Assembly: GCF_002953215.1 (NCBI RefSeq) | Contig: NZ_CP026378.1 | Location: 4,244,454 to 4,308,453 of the forward strand | From: Mixta calida | GTDB lineage: Bacteria > Pseudomonadota > Gammaproteobacteria > Enterobacterales > Enterobacteriaceae | Direction of reading: 5' to 3' | DNA: 64,000 nt | Notes under the pieces: model-generated | Database searches by the model: none | The model's input: only the letters and a program-made list of their open reading frames with translations | What the model was told of the DNA's origin: nothing | Translations under genes and position numbers: made by a program | Shown: positions 20,107 through 29,526 of the stretch, one piece after another | Layout: each line of letters begins with the position of its first letter | Position numbering within the stretch: the first letter of the stretch is position 1

Positions 20107-20916
20107 CTACTTCTGGCAACTGCGGCAAAAAAAGGTGCTGCGCTGTCCATGCTTCGCGCTTTCAATCGGCGCGCCGCACGCGCGACAGGGCTCTCCGGCG
20201 CGACCATACACCTGCAGCTCCTGAGCAAAATAGCCCGGCTTGCCGTCGCTTTGCAGAAAGTCTCGCAGCGTCGTACCGCCCTGCTCAATAGAGCGCAGCA
20301 GCACCGCCTTGATGGTTTTCACCAACAGCGCAGCCTCTTCATGCGTCAGCGACATCGCCGGACGATCGGGCAGGATCCCAGCGGCGAAAAGCGACTCGCT
20401 GGCGTAGATATTGCCCACGCCAACCACCAGCTTATTATCCATCAGCCAGGGTTTTACGGCGGTACGCTTGCCGCGCGATTTTTCAAACAGATAATCCGTA
20501 TTAAACTGCTCGCTAAGCGGCTCCGGCCCAAGATGCGCCAGCACATTGCTGCCCTGCAGGTCGCTGCTCCATAGCCAGGCGCCGAAACGACGCGGATCGG
20601 TGTAGCGCAGCACTTTGCCGTTGCTCATCACCAGATCGACATGATCGTGTTTCGCCGCCGGGATCTCTTCCGACAGTACGCGCAGGCTGCCTGACATGCC
20701 CAGATGAATGATGATCCACCCCTTCGGCAGCTCCAGCAGCAGATATTTCGCGCGCCGCTGGACGCTCAGCACCGGCTGATCGCTCAGGGCGTGAATCTCC
20801 TGAGAAACGGGCCAGCGCAGGCGCGGATTACGTACCACCGCGTGCAGAATCGTCTCTCCCACCAGGTGCGGTTCAATGCCGCGACGGCTGGTTTCTACCT
20901 CAGGTAATTCAGGCAT
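20107..20916 (-). CDS. mutM: Formamidopyrimidine-DNA glycosylase
   Basis: Excises 8-oxoguanine and formamidopyrimidines from DNA and nicks the strand. 269 residues, as in E. coli. The mature N-terminus after Met removal is [12 protein letters not shown], with the catalytic Pro and Glu; the helix-two-turn-helix [13 protein letters not shown] is near residue 165, and the C-terminus is the CRACG..CRSCQ zinc finger. It lies directly downstream of rpmB-rpmG on the same strand, the order known from E. coli. Confidence 0.98.
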   Translation of the reverse strand: MPELPEVETSRRGIEPHLVGETILHAVVRNPRLRWPVSQEIHALSDQPVLSVQRRAKYLLLELPKGWIIIHLGMSGSLRVLSEEIPAAKHDHVDLVMSNGKVLRYTDPRRFGAWLWSSDLQGSNVLAHLGPEPLSEQFNTDYLFEKSRGKRTAVKPWLMDNKLVVGVGNIYASESLFAAGILPDRPAMSLTHEEAALLVKTIKAVLLRSIEQGGTTLRDFLQSDGKPGYFAQELQVYGRAGEPCRACGAPIESAKHGQRSTFFCRSCQK

Positions 20917-20951
20917 GGCAGCTCCTCACGTTTTACGGTTTCATAAAAAAC

Positions 20952-20978
20952 AAAAAACCCGGCCGGAGCCGGGTTTTT
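20952..20978 (-). terminator. Intrinsic terminator after rpmG
   Basis: CCCGGC at 20958-20963 pairs with GCCGGG at 20968-20973, loop CGGA. On the minus strand the stem is followed by six T (plus-strand A at 20952-20957); on the plus strand five T follow. It separates rpmG from mutM and probably lets part of the transcription continue into mutM. Confidence 0.8.
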
Positions 20979-20992
20979 CATGGAAGCCGCAA

Positions 20993-21163
<171 letters not shown>

Positions 21164-21171
21164 TCAGTTCC

Positions 21172-21429
<258 letters not shown>

Positions 21430-21553
21430 TCAGCTCGAGCTTTAAAAATTAGGTTTTGGCCGCCTCGTCAGGCTTGTAGCCCATCCAGGCGAGTTCCATG
21501 CGAACCCGCTGAGCAGGCCTAAACGCCAAACCCGAGATTCTCAAAGGTGGCGT

Positions 21554-21582
21554 AGTATACGCCTTGTCGCGCCAGCGCTCAA
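21554..21582 (-). promoter_or_regulatory. Sigma70 promoter of rpmB-rpmG
   Basis: On the minus strand TTGAGC (plus 21577-21582) is separated by exactly 17 bases from TATACT (plus 21554-21559). Both boxes are near consensus and the element points toward rpmB. Confidence 0.75.
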
Positions 21583-21646
21583 GTCCCGAACAGATAAAGA
21601 TCCCAGGGGATCGCTGAAACTGTACAGAAAAGAGCCGTTTTTCTTC

Positions 21647-22297
21647 TTACAGCCAGCCTCTTTCGGCAAAAGAAACGTATTCGCCCTTTCCAATGACCAG
21701 ATGGTCAAGCAGACGAATGTTCATCAGCTGGCAGGCCTGGCGGATCTGCTGGGTAATATCGCGGTCGGCGGCGCTCGGCTCGGCGCAGCCGGAGGGGTGA
21801 TTATGCGCCAGGATCAGCGCCGCCGCATTAAGCTTAAGCGCCGCGCGCACGATTTCACGCGGATGCACCTCCACGCTGGCGATGCTGCCGGAAAACATCT
21901 GCTGCGCCTCTAATACACGGTGCTGATTATCGAGAAAAAGGGCCATAAAGATTTCCCGCTCCTGATGAGCCAGCACGCTTTGCAAATAACGCCGTGTCAC
22001 CTGCGGGCTTTCCAGCGCGTTTTCCAGCATCATCTGCGCGCTGAAAAAACGGCGCGCCAGTTCCGCCACCGCATGCAGCTGCGCCAGCTTGGCGTCGCCT
22101 ACGCCTTTTATCACGCTGAACGCGCTTTTATCAGCGCTCATTAAGTGATAAAGCGAACCGAACGCCTGCAGCAGCTCATCCGCCAACGCCATTACCGGTT
22201 TGCCGCAGGCGCCGGTGCGTAGAAAAATCGCCAGCAGCTCGGCGTCGCTTAGCGCCGACGCGCCCAGCTTATGCAGCTTTTCGCGAGGTTTTAACAC
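21647..22297 (-). CDS. radC: RadC family JAB-domain protein (YicR)
   Basis: About 216 residues from a GTG at 22297, chosen because GGAG lies 6 bases before it and the product then begins [12 protein letters not shown], where most of the family begins. The frame is open back to a TTG at 22369 (240 residues) without a ribosome site. N-terminal UPF0758 helix-hairpin part ([28 protein letters not shown]) and a C-terminal JAB/MPN metalloprotease-like domain with EVHPRE and [14 protein letters not shown]. Despite the name, a direct DNA-repair role was not upheld; biochemical function is unsettled. Divergent from coaBC. Confidence 0.9.
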   Translation of the reverse strand: MLKPREKLHKLGASALSDAELLAIFLRTGACGKPVMALADELLQAFGSLYHLMSADKSAFSVIKGVGDAKLAQLHAVAELARRFFSAQMMLENALESPQVTRRYLQSVLAHQEREIFMALFLDNQHRVLEAQQMFSGSIASVEVHPREIVRAALKLNAAALILAHNHPSGCAEPSAADRDITQQIRQACQLMNIRLLDHLVIGKGEYVSFAERGWL

Positions 22298-22502
22298 GTT
22301 CGTCTCCGCTCGGCATGTTAGTTTGCCAGGTCGCCACTTTGCGCCGGTCAGGGTAAAAGACGCTACCAAACGTGCTTAACTTTTCGGGACGGCTCGCAAA
22401 GGTGGCGGGATGCTAAACGGCGCCACGGGAAGAGTGTGGTAAAATCGCCGGATGATGTCACCGCCTGGCATGGCCAAAGGCGATTAAGGGCAGGAGTAAA
22501 AA

Positions 22503-23717
22503 ATGATGGGATTAACCGGGAAACATATCGTATTAGGCGTAAGCGGCGGTATTGCGGCGTACAAAACGCCAGAGCTGGTGCGGCGTTTACGCGATCGCGG
22601 CGCGGAAGTGCGCGTAGTGATGACGGAGGCCGCCAAAGCCTTTATTACGCCGCTGACCTTACAGGCCGTTTCCGGCTACCCGGTCTATGACGACCTGCTC
22701 GACCCAGCGGCGGAAGCGGCGATGGGGCATATCGAACTGGGCAAATGGGCCGACCTGGTGATTCTCGCGCCCGCCACCGCAGACCTTATCGCCCGCGTAG
22801 CGGCGGGCATGGCCAACGATCTGGTGACGACGCTCTGTCTGGCGACCGCCGCGCCGCTGGCTGTGGTGCCGGCGATGAACCAACAGATGTATCGCGCGCT
22901 TCCAACCCAGGAAAACCTACAACGTCTCGCCGGACGCGGCGTCATGCTCTGGGGGCCGGACAGCGGCAGCCAGGCGTGCGGCGATGTCGGGCCTGGACGG
23001 ATGCTCGACCCACTGGAGATTGTCGATCGCGCTGTCGCCTGGTCAATGCCGGTCAACGATTTGCAACATCTGAATATTATGATCACAGCTGGTCCGACGC
23101 GCGAAGCGCTTGATCCGGTGCGCTATGTTACGAATCACAGCTCCGGCAAAATGGGCTTTGCGATTGCCGCCGCCGCCGCCGCCCGCGGCGCGAACGTCAC
23201 GCTGGTCGCTGGCCCGGTTTCGCTGCCGACGCCTGCCGGAGTGACGCGTATTGACGTCACCAGCGCGCTGGAGATGGAAAAAGCGGTCATGGCGCAAATT
23301 ACGCGGCAGAACATTTTTATTGGCAGCGCAGCCGTGGCAGACTACCGCGCGGTGGAAATTGCGGCGGAAAAAATCAAAAAACAGGGTGATGAAATCACAC
23401 TAAAGATGATAAAAAACCCTGATATCGTCGCCGGCGTAGGCGCCATGCGCGAACAACGCCCTTACGTCGTAGGGTTTGCCGCTGAAACCCGTAATGTGGA
23501 AGAATACGCCCAACAAAAACGTGTGCGGAAAAATCTGGACCTAATCTGCGCCAACGATGTTTCTAAATCCGGGCAAGGTTTCAACAGCGATACCAATGCT
23601 CTTCACCTTTTCTGGCAGGAGGGAGAGAAAGTTTTGCCGCTTGCGGACAAAACGCTCCTTGGCCAGCAGTTATTAGACGAGATTGTCAGCCGTTATGATG
23701 AAAAAAATCGACGTTAA
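22503..23717 (+). CDS. coaBC: Bifunctional phosphopantothenoylcysteine decarboxylase / phosphopantothenate-cysteine ligase
   Basis: Two successive steps of coenzyme A synthesis. 404 residues. The N-terminal CoaC domain is an FMN flavoprotein: [30 protein letters not shown] with the active-site His, PAMNQQMY, and [11 protein letters not shown]. The C-terminal CoaB domain from residue ~190 has [26 protein letters not shown] and the Lys-rich KIKKQ loop that binds CTP. Its end overlaps dut by about 20 bases. An ATG one codon later (22506) is an equal start candidate. Formerly dfp. Confidence 0.97.
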   Translation: MMGLTGKHIVLGVSGGIAAYKTPELVRRLRDRGAEVRVVMTEAAKAFITPLTLQAVSGYPVYDDLLDPAAEAAMGHIELGKWADLVILAPATADLIARVAAGMANDLVTTLCLATAAPLAVVPAMNQQMYRALPTQENLQRLAGRGVMLWGPDSGSQACGDVGPGRMLDPLEIVDRAVAWSMPVNDLQHLNIMITAGPTREALDPVRYVTNHSSGKMGFAIAAAAAARGANVTLVAGPVSLPTPAGVTRIDVTSALEMEKAVMAQITRQNIFIGSAAVADYRAVEIAAEKIKKQGDEITLKMIKNPDIVAGVGAMREQRPYVVGFAAETRNVEEYAQQKRVRKNLDLICANDVSKSGQGFNSDTNALHLFWQEGEKVLPLADKTLLGQQLLDEIVSRYDEKNRR

Positions 23718-24153
23718 GATTCTTGATGCGCGCGTCGGCAAAGATTTTCCGCTGCCGACGTACGCTACCTCTGGTTCCGCAGGTCTGGATTTACGCGCCT
23801 GCCTTGATGCGCCGCAGGAGCTGGCGTCGGGCGCAACGACGCTGCTGCCGACCGGCCTGGCTATTCATATCGCCGACCCTTCGCTGGCCGCGGTGATTTT
23901 GCCGCGCTCCGGTCTCGGCCATAAGCACGGCATCGTACTGGGCAATCTGGTTGGCCTGATTGATTCTGATTATCAGGGCCAGCTGATGGTTTCCGTGTGG
24001 AATCGCAGTCAGGAGAGTTTTACGATTCAGCCTGGCGAGCGCATCGCCCAACTGGTTTTTGTGCCGGTGGTGCAGGCGGAATTCAACCTGGTTGAGGATT
24101 TCGACGCCAGCACGCGCGGCGAAGGCGGTTTCGGTCACTCCGGTCGGAATTAA
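23695..24153 (+). CDS. dut: Deoxyuridine triphosphatase (dUTPase)
   Basis: Hydrolyses dUTP to dUMP, keeping uracil out of DNA and feeding dTMP synthesis. 152 residues from ATG 23695 (151 from the adjoining ATG at 23698). The five dUTPase motifs are present in order: [42 protein letters not shown] and [11 protein letters not shown]. It starts inside the last codons of coaBC, the usual enterobacterial coaBC-dut-slmA order, and is followed by slmA. Confidence 0.97.
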   Translation: MMKKIDVKILDARVGKDFPLPTYATSGSAGLDLRACLDAPQELASGATTLLPTGLAIHIADPSLAAVILPRSGLGHKHGIVLGNLVGLIDSDYQGQLMVSVWNRSQESFTIQPGERIAQLVFVPVVQAEFNLVEDFDASTRGEGGFGHSGRN

Positions 24154-24274
24154 ACGCACAGCGAACACCCTCCACAACCCGAATTTTTTATTTTTCAGCA
24201 CCGTGAGTCGCCTTCTCACGGATGTTGCGTGGGCCTTTGCCCGTTTATGGTAAATCTCAGGGGTTTATAACGTC

Positions 24275-24871
24275 ATGGCAGAAAAAAAGAGCGCGAAAAG
24301 GAATCGTCGCGATGAAATCCTGCAGGCTCTGGCGCAGATGCTGGAATCCAGCGACGGCAGTCAACGCATCACCACCGCCAAGCTGGCCGCCACCGTAGGC
24401 GTTTCAGAAGCGGCGCTCTACCGCCATTTTCCCAGCAAAACGCGCATGTTTGACAGCCTAATCGAGTTTATTGAAGACAGCCTTATTACCCGCATCAACG
24501 CTATTCTGAAAGATGAAAAAGAGACCATGACGCGCCTGCGGCTGATCGTGCAGCTCATTCTGGGCTTCGGCGAACGCAATCCTGGCCTGACGCGTATTCT
24601 GACCGGCCATGCGTTGATGTTTGAGCAGGATCGCTTACAGGGCCGCATTAATCAGCTATTTGAACGTATTGAGGCGCAGCTGAGACAGGTGATGCGCGAA
24701 AGAAAAATGCGCGAGGGCGAAGGCTTTGTCACTGATGAAACCCTGCTGGCCAGCCAGCTGCTGGCGTTCTGCGAAGGGTTGCTGTCACGCTTTGTACGTT
24801 CCGAGTTCCGCTATCAGCCAACGCAGGAGTTTGAAGCGCGCTGGCCGCTGCTGGCGGCGCAGCTGGTCTAA
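24275..24871 (+). CDS. slmA: Nucleoid occlusion factor SlmA
   Basis: TetR-family DNA-binding protein that binds scattered chromosomal sites and blocks FtsZ ring assembly over the nucleoid. 198 residues, exactly the E. coli length. The N-terminus is basic ([13 protein letters not shown]), the helix-turn-helix is [23 protein letters not shown] (split here by the turn at VGVS), and the rest is the alpha-helical dimer and FtsZ-binding part. Convergent with pyrE. Confidence 0.96.
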   Translation: MAEKKSAKRNRRDEILQALAQMLESSDGSQRITTAKLAATVGVSEAALYRHFPSKTRMFDSLIEFIEDSLITRINAILKDEKETMTRLRLIVQLILGFGERNPGLTRILTGHALMFEQDRLQGRINQLFERIEAQLRQVMRERKMREGEGFVTDETLLASQLLAFCEGLLSRFVRSEFRYQPTQEFEARWPLLAAQLV

Positions 24872-24882
24872 CTGTGCAGAAA

Positions 24883-24909
24883 ACGCCGGGCGGCGATTTT
24901 GCCCGGCGT
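24883..24909. terminator. Hairpin between convergent slmA and pyrE
   Basis: ACGCCGGGC at 24883-24891 and GCCCGGCGT at 24901-24909 form a perfect 9-bp stem with a 9-base loop between the two stop codons. There is only a short T stretch in the loop, so the termination role is inferred from position. Confidence 0.55.
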
Positions 24910-24921
24910 CCTGACTTTACA

Positions 24922-25563
24922 TCAGATGCCGTAGTTTTTACGGTAGGCGCGCACCGCCGCCAGATGGTCAGCCATTTCCGGTTTTTCTTCCAGATATTCA
25001 ATCAGATCGCTTAGCGTAATAATCGCAGTGACGTGACACTGGTAATCGCGCTCCACTTCCTGAATCGCTGAAATCTCGCCGCGTCCGCGCTCCTGACGAT
25101 CAAGTGAAATCAGCACGCCAGCCAGACGCGCGCCGTTGGCGGCGATAATTTCCATCGATTCACGGATGGCGGTGCCAGCGGTAATCACATCGTCGACCAG
25201 CATCACGCGCCCTTCCAGCGGGCTGCCGACCAGCAGGCCGCCTTCGCCGTGATCCTTCGCTTCCTTACGGTTAAAGCAGTAAGGCACGTCGCGCTGGTGG
25301 TGGTCAGCAAGCGCAACGGCGGTAGTAGTGGCGATCGGAATGCCTTTATACGCCGGGCCGAACAGCAAATCGAAGTCAACGCCGGAATCAACCAGCGCCT
25401 GTGCGTAAAAGCGCCCCAGCAACGCCAGGTCGCGCCCGGTGTTAAACAGGCCTGCATTGAAGAAATAAGGGCTTTTGCGCCCCGACTTCAGAGTAAATTC
25501 GCCAAATTTCAGTACCTGCTTGTTTAAAGCAAACTCAATAAAATCACGCTGCCAGGCTTTCAT
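24922..25563 (-). CDS. pyrE: Orotate phosphoribosyltransferase
   Basis: Joins orotate with PRPP to form OMP in de novo pyrimidine synthesis. 213 residues from the ATG at 25563, the E. coli length; the frame is open 5 codons further but without family similarity. Key parts: [23 protein letters not shown], the catalytic loop [12 protein letters not shown] and the PRPP motif [13 protein letters not shown]. It lies downstream of rph with an attenuator between them, so UTP probably controls its expression. Confidence 0.98.
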   Translation of the reverse strand: MKAWQRDFIEFALNKQVLKFGEFTLKSGRKSPYFFNAGLFNTGRDLALLGRFYAQALVDSGVDFDLLFGPAYKGIPIATTTAVALADHHQRDVPYCFNRKEAKDHGEGGLLVGSPLEGRVMLVDDVITAGTAIRESMEIIAANGARLAGVLISLDRQERGRGEISAIQEVERDYQCHVTAIITLSDLIEYLEEKPEMADHLAAVRAYRKNYGI

Positions 25564-25587
25564 CTTTGCTCTCCTCAAAAATCAGAT

Positions 25588-25614
25588 ATAAAAAAGGCGA
25601 CTCTCTGGTCGCCT
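25588..25614 (-). terminator. pyrE attenuator (UTP-sensitive) between rph and pyrE
   Basis: On the minus strand AGGCGAC / GTCGCCT (plus 25608-25614 and 25595-25601) form a 7-bp GC-rich stem followed by a run of T (plus-strand A from 25589). It starts 8 bases after the rph stop. In E. coli the same element ends transcription unless translating ribosomes near the end of rph stay close to RNA polymerase when UTP is low. Confidence 0.85.
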
Positions 25615-25621
25615 GAAATAA

Positions 25622-26338
25622 TCAGTTGTTCAGCGCCGCTTTCTGCGCCTGGATCAGGGTATCAATGCCGCCTCGCGCCAACGCCAGCAGCGTTAACAGT
25701 TCTTCGTGGCTGAACGGCTCGCCTTCTGCGGTGCCCTGCACTTCGATCATGCGGCCATCCTCCAGCATCACCACATTCATATCCGTTTCGGCAGCGGAAT
25801 CTTCTACATATTCCAGATCGCATACCGCTTCGCCGTTAACGATGCCGACGGAAATCGCCGCGACCATGCCCTTCATCGGATTTTTAGCCAGCTTGCCTGC
25901 TGCGACCAGCGCATTAAGCGCATCCGCCAGCGCCACGCACGCGCCGGTAATCGAAGCGGTACGGGTGCCGCCATCGGCCTGTAATACATCGCAATCCAGC
26001 GTAATGGTGAATTCGCCCAGCGCCTTCAGGTCAACCGCCGCGCGCAGCGAACGTGCGATCAGGCGCTGGATTTCCAGCGTGCGGCCGCCCTGCTTGCCTT
26101 TTGCGGCTTCACGCGCGTTGCGGCTGTGAGTAGAGCGCGGCAGCATGCCATATTCGGCGGTAATCCAGCCCTGTCCCTGACCTTTCAGGAAGCGCGGCAC
26201 GCCCTCTTCTACGGTGGCGGTGCAAAGCACTTTGGTATCGCCGAATTCAACCAGGACAGAACCTTCTGCATGTTTGGTGTAGTGACGGGTCAGGGTGACG
26301 GGACGCACCTGCTGTGTGAGACGGCCTGCTGGACGCAT
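25622..26338 (-). CDS. rph: Ribonuclease PH
   Basis: Phosphate-dependent 3'-5' exoribonuclease that trims tRNA 3' ends and degrades structured RNA. 238 residues, full length; E. coli K-12 has a frameshift near the 3' end, which is not seen here. N-terminus [14 protein letters not shown], phosphate-binding and active-site regions around [22 protein letters not shown] (two parts), and [14 protein letters not shown]. First gene of rph-pyrE; translation of its end is expected to control the pyrE attenuator. Confidence 0.97.
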   Translation of the reverse strand: MRPAGRLTQQVRPVTLTRHYTKHAEGSVLVEFGDTKVLCTATVEEGVPRFLKGQGQGWITAEYGMLPRSTHSRNAREAAKGKQGGRTLEIQRLIARSLRAAVDLKALGEFTITLDCDVLQADGGTRTASITGACVALADALNALVAAGKLAKNPMKGMVAAISVGIVNGEAVCDLEYVEDSAAETDMNVVMLEDGRMIEVQGTAEGEPFSHEELLTLLALARGGIDTLIQAQKAALNN

Positions 26339-26445
26339 GGTTTTTCTCCGGCTTGCTAATATTGGCTGCGCATTATACGGTCTTCAGCCTGCTCTGCCTA
26401 CCGGCCCTTTCCCCGCTTTGTCTCAGAAAAACCGGGGACGCGGCA

Positions 26446-27588
26446 TTAGTCCAGCGTTTTACGGTAGGAAGCGAGCGCCACCGTCATCACTATTACCGCC
26501 AGGCCGCCCAGCGGCAGCAGATCGGGCAACAGCTCCGCAAACGTATAGCCTTTCAGCATAATGCCTTTAATCAGACGGATAAAGTAGGTTAGCGGCAGGC
26601 AGGAGCCCAACCACTGGGCCCAGACGGGCATGCTGATAAACGGGCTGATAAAACCGGAAAGCATGACGGAAGGAATAAAATAGAAAGAAGACATTTGCAG
26701 CGCCTGCAGCTGATTCTGCGCCACGCTTGAAATAGTGATGCCAATTGATAAGCAGAGAAAAACGTAAACCATCAGCACGCTAAAAAGCAGAAAAACGTTG
26801 CCCAATAACGGGATGTGAAACAGAAACACTGCGCAAAGCAGGATCAGGACAGACTGAAAAATGCCGATTAATACATAGGGAATAATCTTGCCGGTAATCA
26901 CTTCCAGACTGGTCAGCGGGGAAATCAGCAGATTTTCTATCGCGCCGCTTTCCCGCTCCCGGGTAATGGCAAGCGCGGTCATAAGGATCAATGTGGTGCT
27001 GAGTATCGAGCCGATAATACCCGGTATGGTATTGTACTGCGTAATCCCCTCGGGATTAAACATACGATGGATCACCAACTCAAAATCGTCCGCGCTTATC
27101 TCGCTGCGCAGCGCTGGCGGCAGCGCATGCTGAAACAGGGTTTTTGACGCCTGTGTAATGGCGCTCAGCGCGTTGCCTATGGTTAAGGGATCGATAGCAT
27201 CGCCTTGTAGCAGGATCTGCGGCTTTTCGCCGCGCAACATTTTTTGCGTAAACCCTTGCGGAATGGTCACGATAAAAATGACTTCGCCGCGTACAAACGC
27301 GGACCGCGCCTCTTTTTCCGAAGCCACAGGCATCATTGAAAAGTAGCCGGTATTTTGCGCTGCCGAGACAAAAACCTGACTTAAACGCTCGGTATCGTAG
27401 TTAATCAGCGCGGCAGGAATATTGCGCGCATCCATATTGACGGCATAGCCAAGTATGGTGAGCTGCAGCAGCGGCGTTACCACCACCATAGCGATGCTGA
27501 TCCTGTCCCGACGCAGTTCGTGAATTTCTTTTATCACTACGCCAAGCCAGCGTAACAGGGAAAAGTTAACGCGTATTTTCTTTAGCAT
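26446..27588 (-). CDS. ABC-2 type transporter permease (YhhJ/YbhR-like)
   Basis: 380-residue membrane subunit of an ABC exporter. After a basic N-terminus, transmembrane helix 1 lies at ~30-50. A large periplasmic domain follows to ~residue 180, and five more helices fill the C-terminal half (for example IIGSILSTTLILMTALAI, YVLIGIFQSVLILLCAVF and FYFIPSVMLSGFI). The ABC-2 motif ERESGAIENLLISPLTSLEVITGK is present around residue 225. It overlaps the ATPase gene upstream by 23 bases, so the two are coupled. Closest in layout to YhhJ and YbhR/S, which work with an HlyD-type adaptor as here. Part of a block inserted between rph and yicC, which are adjacent in E. coli. Confidence 0.88.
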   Translation of the reverse strand: MLKKIRVNFSLLRWLGVVIKEIHELRRDRISIAMVVVTPLLQLTILGYAVNMDARNIPAALINYDTERLSQVFVSAAQNTGYFSMMPVASEKEARSAFVRGEVIFIVTIPQGFTQKMLRGEKPQILLQGDAIDPLTIGNALSAITQASKTLFQHALPPALRSEISADDFELVIHRMFNPEGITQYNTIPGIIGSILSTTLILMTALAITRERESGAIENLLISPLTSLEVITGKIIPYVLIGIFQSVLILLCAVFLFHIPLLGNVFLLFSVLMVYVFLCLSIGITISSVAQNQLQALQMSSFYFIPSVMLSGFISPFISMPVWAQWLGSCLPLTYFIRLIKGIMLKGYTFAELLPDLLPLGGLAVIVMTVALASYRKTLD

Positions 27589-28489
27589 TGTTTTTCATCA
27601 GCCAGGTAAAGGCGTCTTCCAGGTTGGTTTCAACTCTGCAAACGTGATAGTCGGAAGGAACATGCTTCGAGACGATAGCGCTTAACAGGCTTTCGTCATT
27701 TGAGGTAACAAACAGGCTATTGCCGAATATTACCGTCTGTTCAATACCGGGAAGATTCAACAGCTCACTTTCCAACGCAGTCAGCCTGCTGCCGCTTATT
27801 TTGAAGGTGATAAGCTGCTGCGCCTCGATAATCGACCGCACGCTTCCGCTGGCCAGCAGGTTGCCGTAAGAGAGGTAGGCGACCCGGTGGCAGCGCTCAG
27901 CCTCATCCATATAGTGGGTACTGACCAGAATCGATATGCCCTGATCAGACAGCTGGTGCAGTACCTGCCAAAACTCACGACGCGCTTTAGGGTCAACGCC
28001 GGCGGTCGGCTCATCCAGAAAAAGCAGGGAAGGTTGATGCAGCATACAGGCCGCCAGCGCCATACGCTGTTTCCATCCGCCGGAAAGAAACTTCGCCAGC
28101 TGATGCTGACGGGAGATCAGGCCCAGCTCTGCCAGGGTGCGGTCAACGCGCTGTCGATATCGGTCCAGGTTATAAATACGTGCGATAAACAACAGGTTTT
28201 CGCGGATGGAGAGGCTGCCCCACATTGAAAAATGCTGCGTCATATAGCCTATATGTTTTTTAATCTTTTCGCGCTGCGTAAAGATATCCATATTCAGGCA
28301 GTGGCCGCTGCCGGAGTCGGGCGTAATTAAACCGCACATCATACGAATCGACGTCGTTTTTCCGCTGCCGTTCGGTCCAAGAAAACCGTAAATCTCCCCT
28401 TTTCTCACAGTAAGAGAAAAGTCTTTTACGACATGGTTTTCGCCGAAGCGTTTATTGAGCTTACAGACTTCGATACAGTTTTCATTCAT
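27566..28489 (-). CDS. ABC transporter ATP-binding protein
   Basis: 307 residues from the ATG at 28489, which overlaps the stop of the adaptor gene by 8 bases (ATGAATGA); the frame is open 17 codons further upstream but inside that gene. One nucleotide-binding domain: Walker A GPNGSGKTTS, Q-loop MTQHFSMW, signature LSGGWKQRMALA (Gln replaced by Trp), Walker B LLFLDEPTAGVD and switch STHYMDEAE. A C-terminal extension of ~80 residues ends in LEDAFTWLM, as in the CcmA/YhiH-type drug or lipid exporters. Forms the motor for the adjoining permease. Confidence 0.9.
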   Translation of the reverse strand: MNENCIEVCKLNKRFGENHVVKDFSLTVRKGEIYGFLGPNGSGKTTSIRMMCGLITPDSGSGHCLNMDIFTQREKIKKHIGYMTQHFSMWGSLSIRENLLFIARIYNLDRYRQRVDRTLAELGLISRQHQLAKFLSGGWKQRMALAACMLHQPSLLFLDEPTAGVDPKARREFWQVLHQLSDQGISILVSTHYMDEAERCHRVAYLSYGNLLASGSVRSIIEAQQLITFKISGSRLTALESELLNLPGIEQTVIFGNSLFVTSNDESLLSAIVSKHVPSDYHVCRVETNLEDAFTWLMKNNAKENTR

Positions 28490-29444
28490 CAGCAACGAGC
28501 TCAACGTTAACGGGCTGTCCTGTTTTAAGGAAGGGCGCATCCGCTTTTACCGGTACCGCCTCCGCCATAAACAGCAGCTTTTCCCGTCGCCGGGTGCTGT
28601 AGATCACCGGCGGAGAAAACTCTGCCTGCGGGCTGATATAGCGAACGTGACCGGAAAGCGCGCGTTTGCAGCCGTCACAGATTATGTTAACCCGGGTTCC
28701 GTGGCGGATCTCACCCAGCCGTTTTTGCGGCACGTAAAAACGTACTTTGATATTCTCCGGCGCAAGCAGGCTGATAATCGGCTTGCTGGCCGCAGGCATT
28801 TCGCCGGGCTGATATAAAATGTCATACACCACGCCGTCCAGCGGCGCCGTCAATAGCCTTTGCTGCAGCTCCCAGGCGGCTTTATCACGCTGAAGCGTTG
28901 CCGCCTGAACACGGGAACGTTGATGAGTAATTTCCGCCTGTCGCGCTGGCAGCCTTTTCAACGCCAGCTGATGCTGTAGCTCTTTTACCTGCGCATTTTT
29001 CTGCGCATACTCCCCTTTCGTAGCCTCCCACTCCGCAACTGAAATCATTTTTTCGCTATACAGGCGCTTTTTCCTGTCAAGCTGACTTTTCGCCACGCTG
29101 GCGGCCGATTTTGCCCGTTCAAGCTGCGCCTCGATCATCTCAATGCCCTCAGGCCGCTCTCCCCTTTGTAAATTTCGCAGCAGCGCCCGCTCCGCCTGAA
29201 CATTCTCCTCAGCGACCCGTAGCGCGTTCTCCGCTAAAAAAGTCTCCATCTGCGCCAGCTTTTGCCCCTTTTTTACAGACTCACCTTTAGCGACAAACAA
29301 CTGTTCGACTTTGTCCGTAAAAGGCCGCGACAGATAGGTAAATTCTCCGTAGGTATAGCCTGGCAGCGTAAAAGAGCCGGAGCCGTCACAGCCTGAGAGG
29401 CCCATTATTATCGCCAATAAATATAAACTTCTGGCTATCAGCAT
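28482..29444 (-). CDS. HlyD-type periplasmic adaptor lipoprotein
   Basis: 320-residue membrane fusion protein. The N-terminus is a lipoprotein signal (LLAIIMGLSGC, modified Cys19) and the next residue is Asp, the classical signal for retention in the inner membrane. Then come a barrel-sandwich half with VAKGESVKKGQKLAQME, a coiled-coil hairpin around residues 70-190 rich in Ala, Glu, Gln and Arg, the second lipoyl half LLTAPLDGVVYDILYQPGEM, and a beta-barrel domain with VRFYVPQKRLGEI and FLKTGQPVNVEL. It would link the ABC pump to an outer-membrane channel such as TolC, which is not encoded nearby. Followed by the ATPase in an 8-base overlap. Confidence 0.9.
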   Translation of the reverse strand: MLIARSLYLLAIIMGLSGCDGSGSFTLPGYTYGEFTYLSRPFTDKVEQLFVAKGESVKKGQKLAQMETFLAENALRVAEENVQAERALLRNLQRGERPEGIEMIEAQLERAKSAASVAKSQLDRKKRLYSEKMISVAEWEATKGEYAQKNAQVKELQHQLALKRLPARQAEITHQRSRVQAATLQRDKAAWELQQRLLTAPLDGVVYDILYQPGEMPAASKPIISLLAPENIKVRFYVPQKRLGEIRHGTRVNIICDGCKRALSGHVRYISPQAEFSPPVIYSTRRREKLLFMAEAVPVKADAPFLKTGQPVNVELVADE

Positions 29445-29526
29445 TATTCATATATCCCAAACACGATGCGCGCACCGTCGAAAGTCATTAACACTTAACT
29501 TATTTCTGTTAATACATTACAGGATT

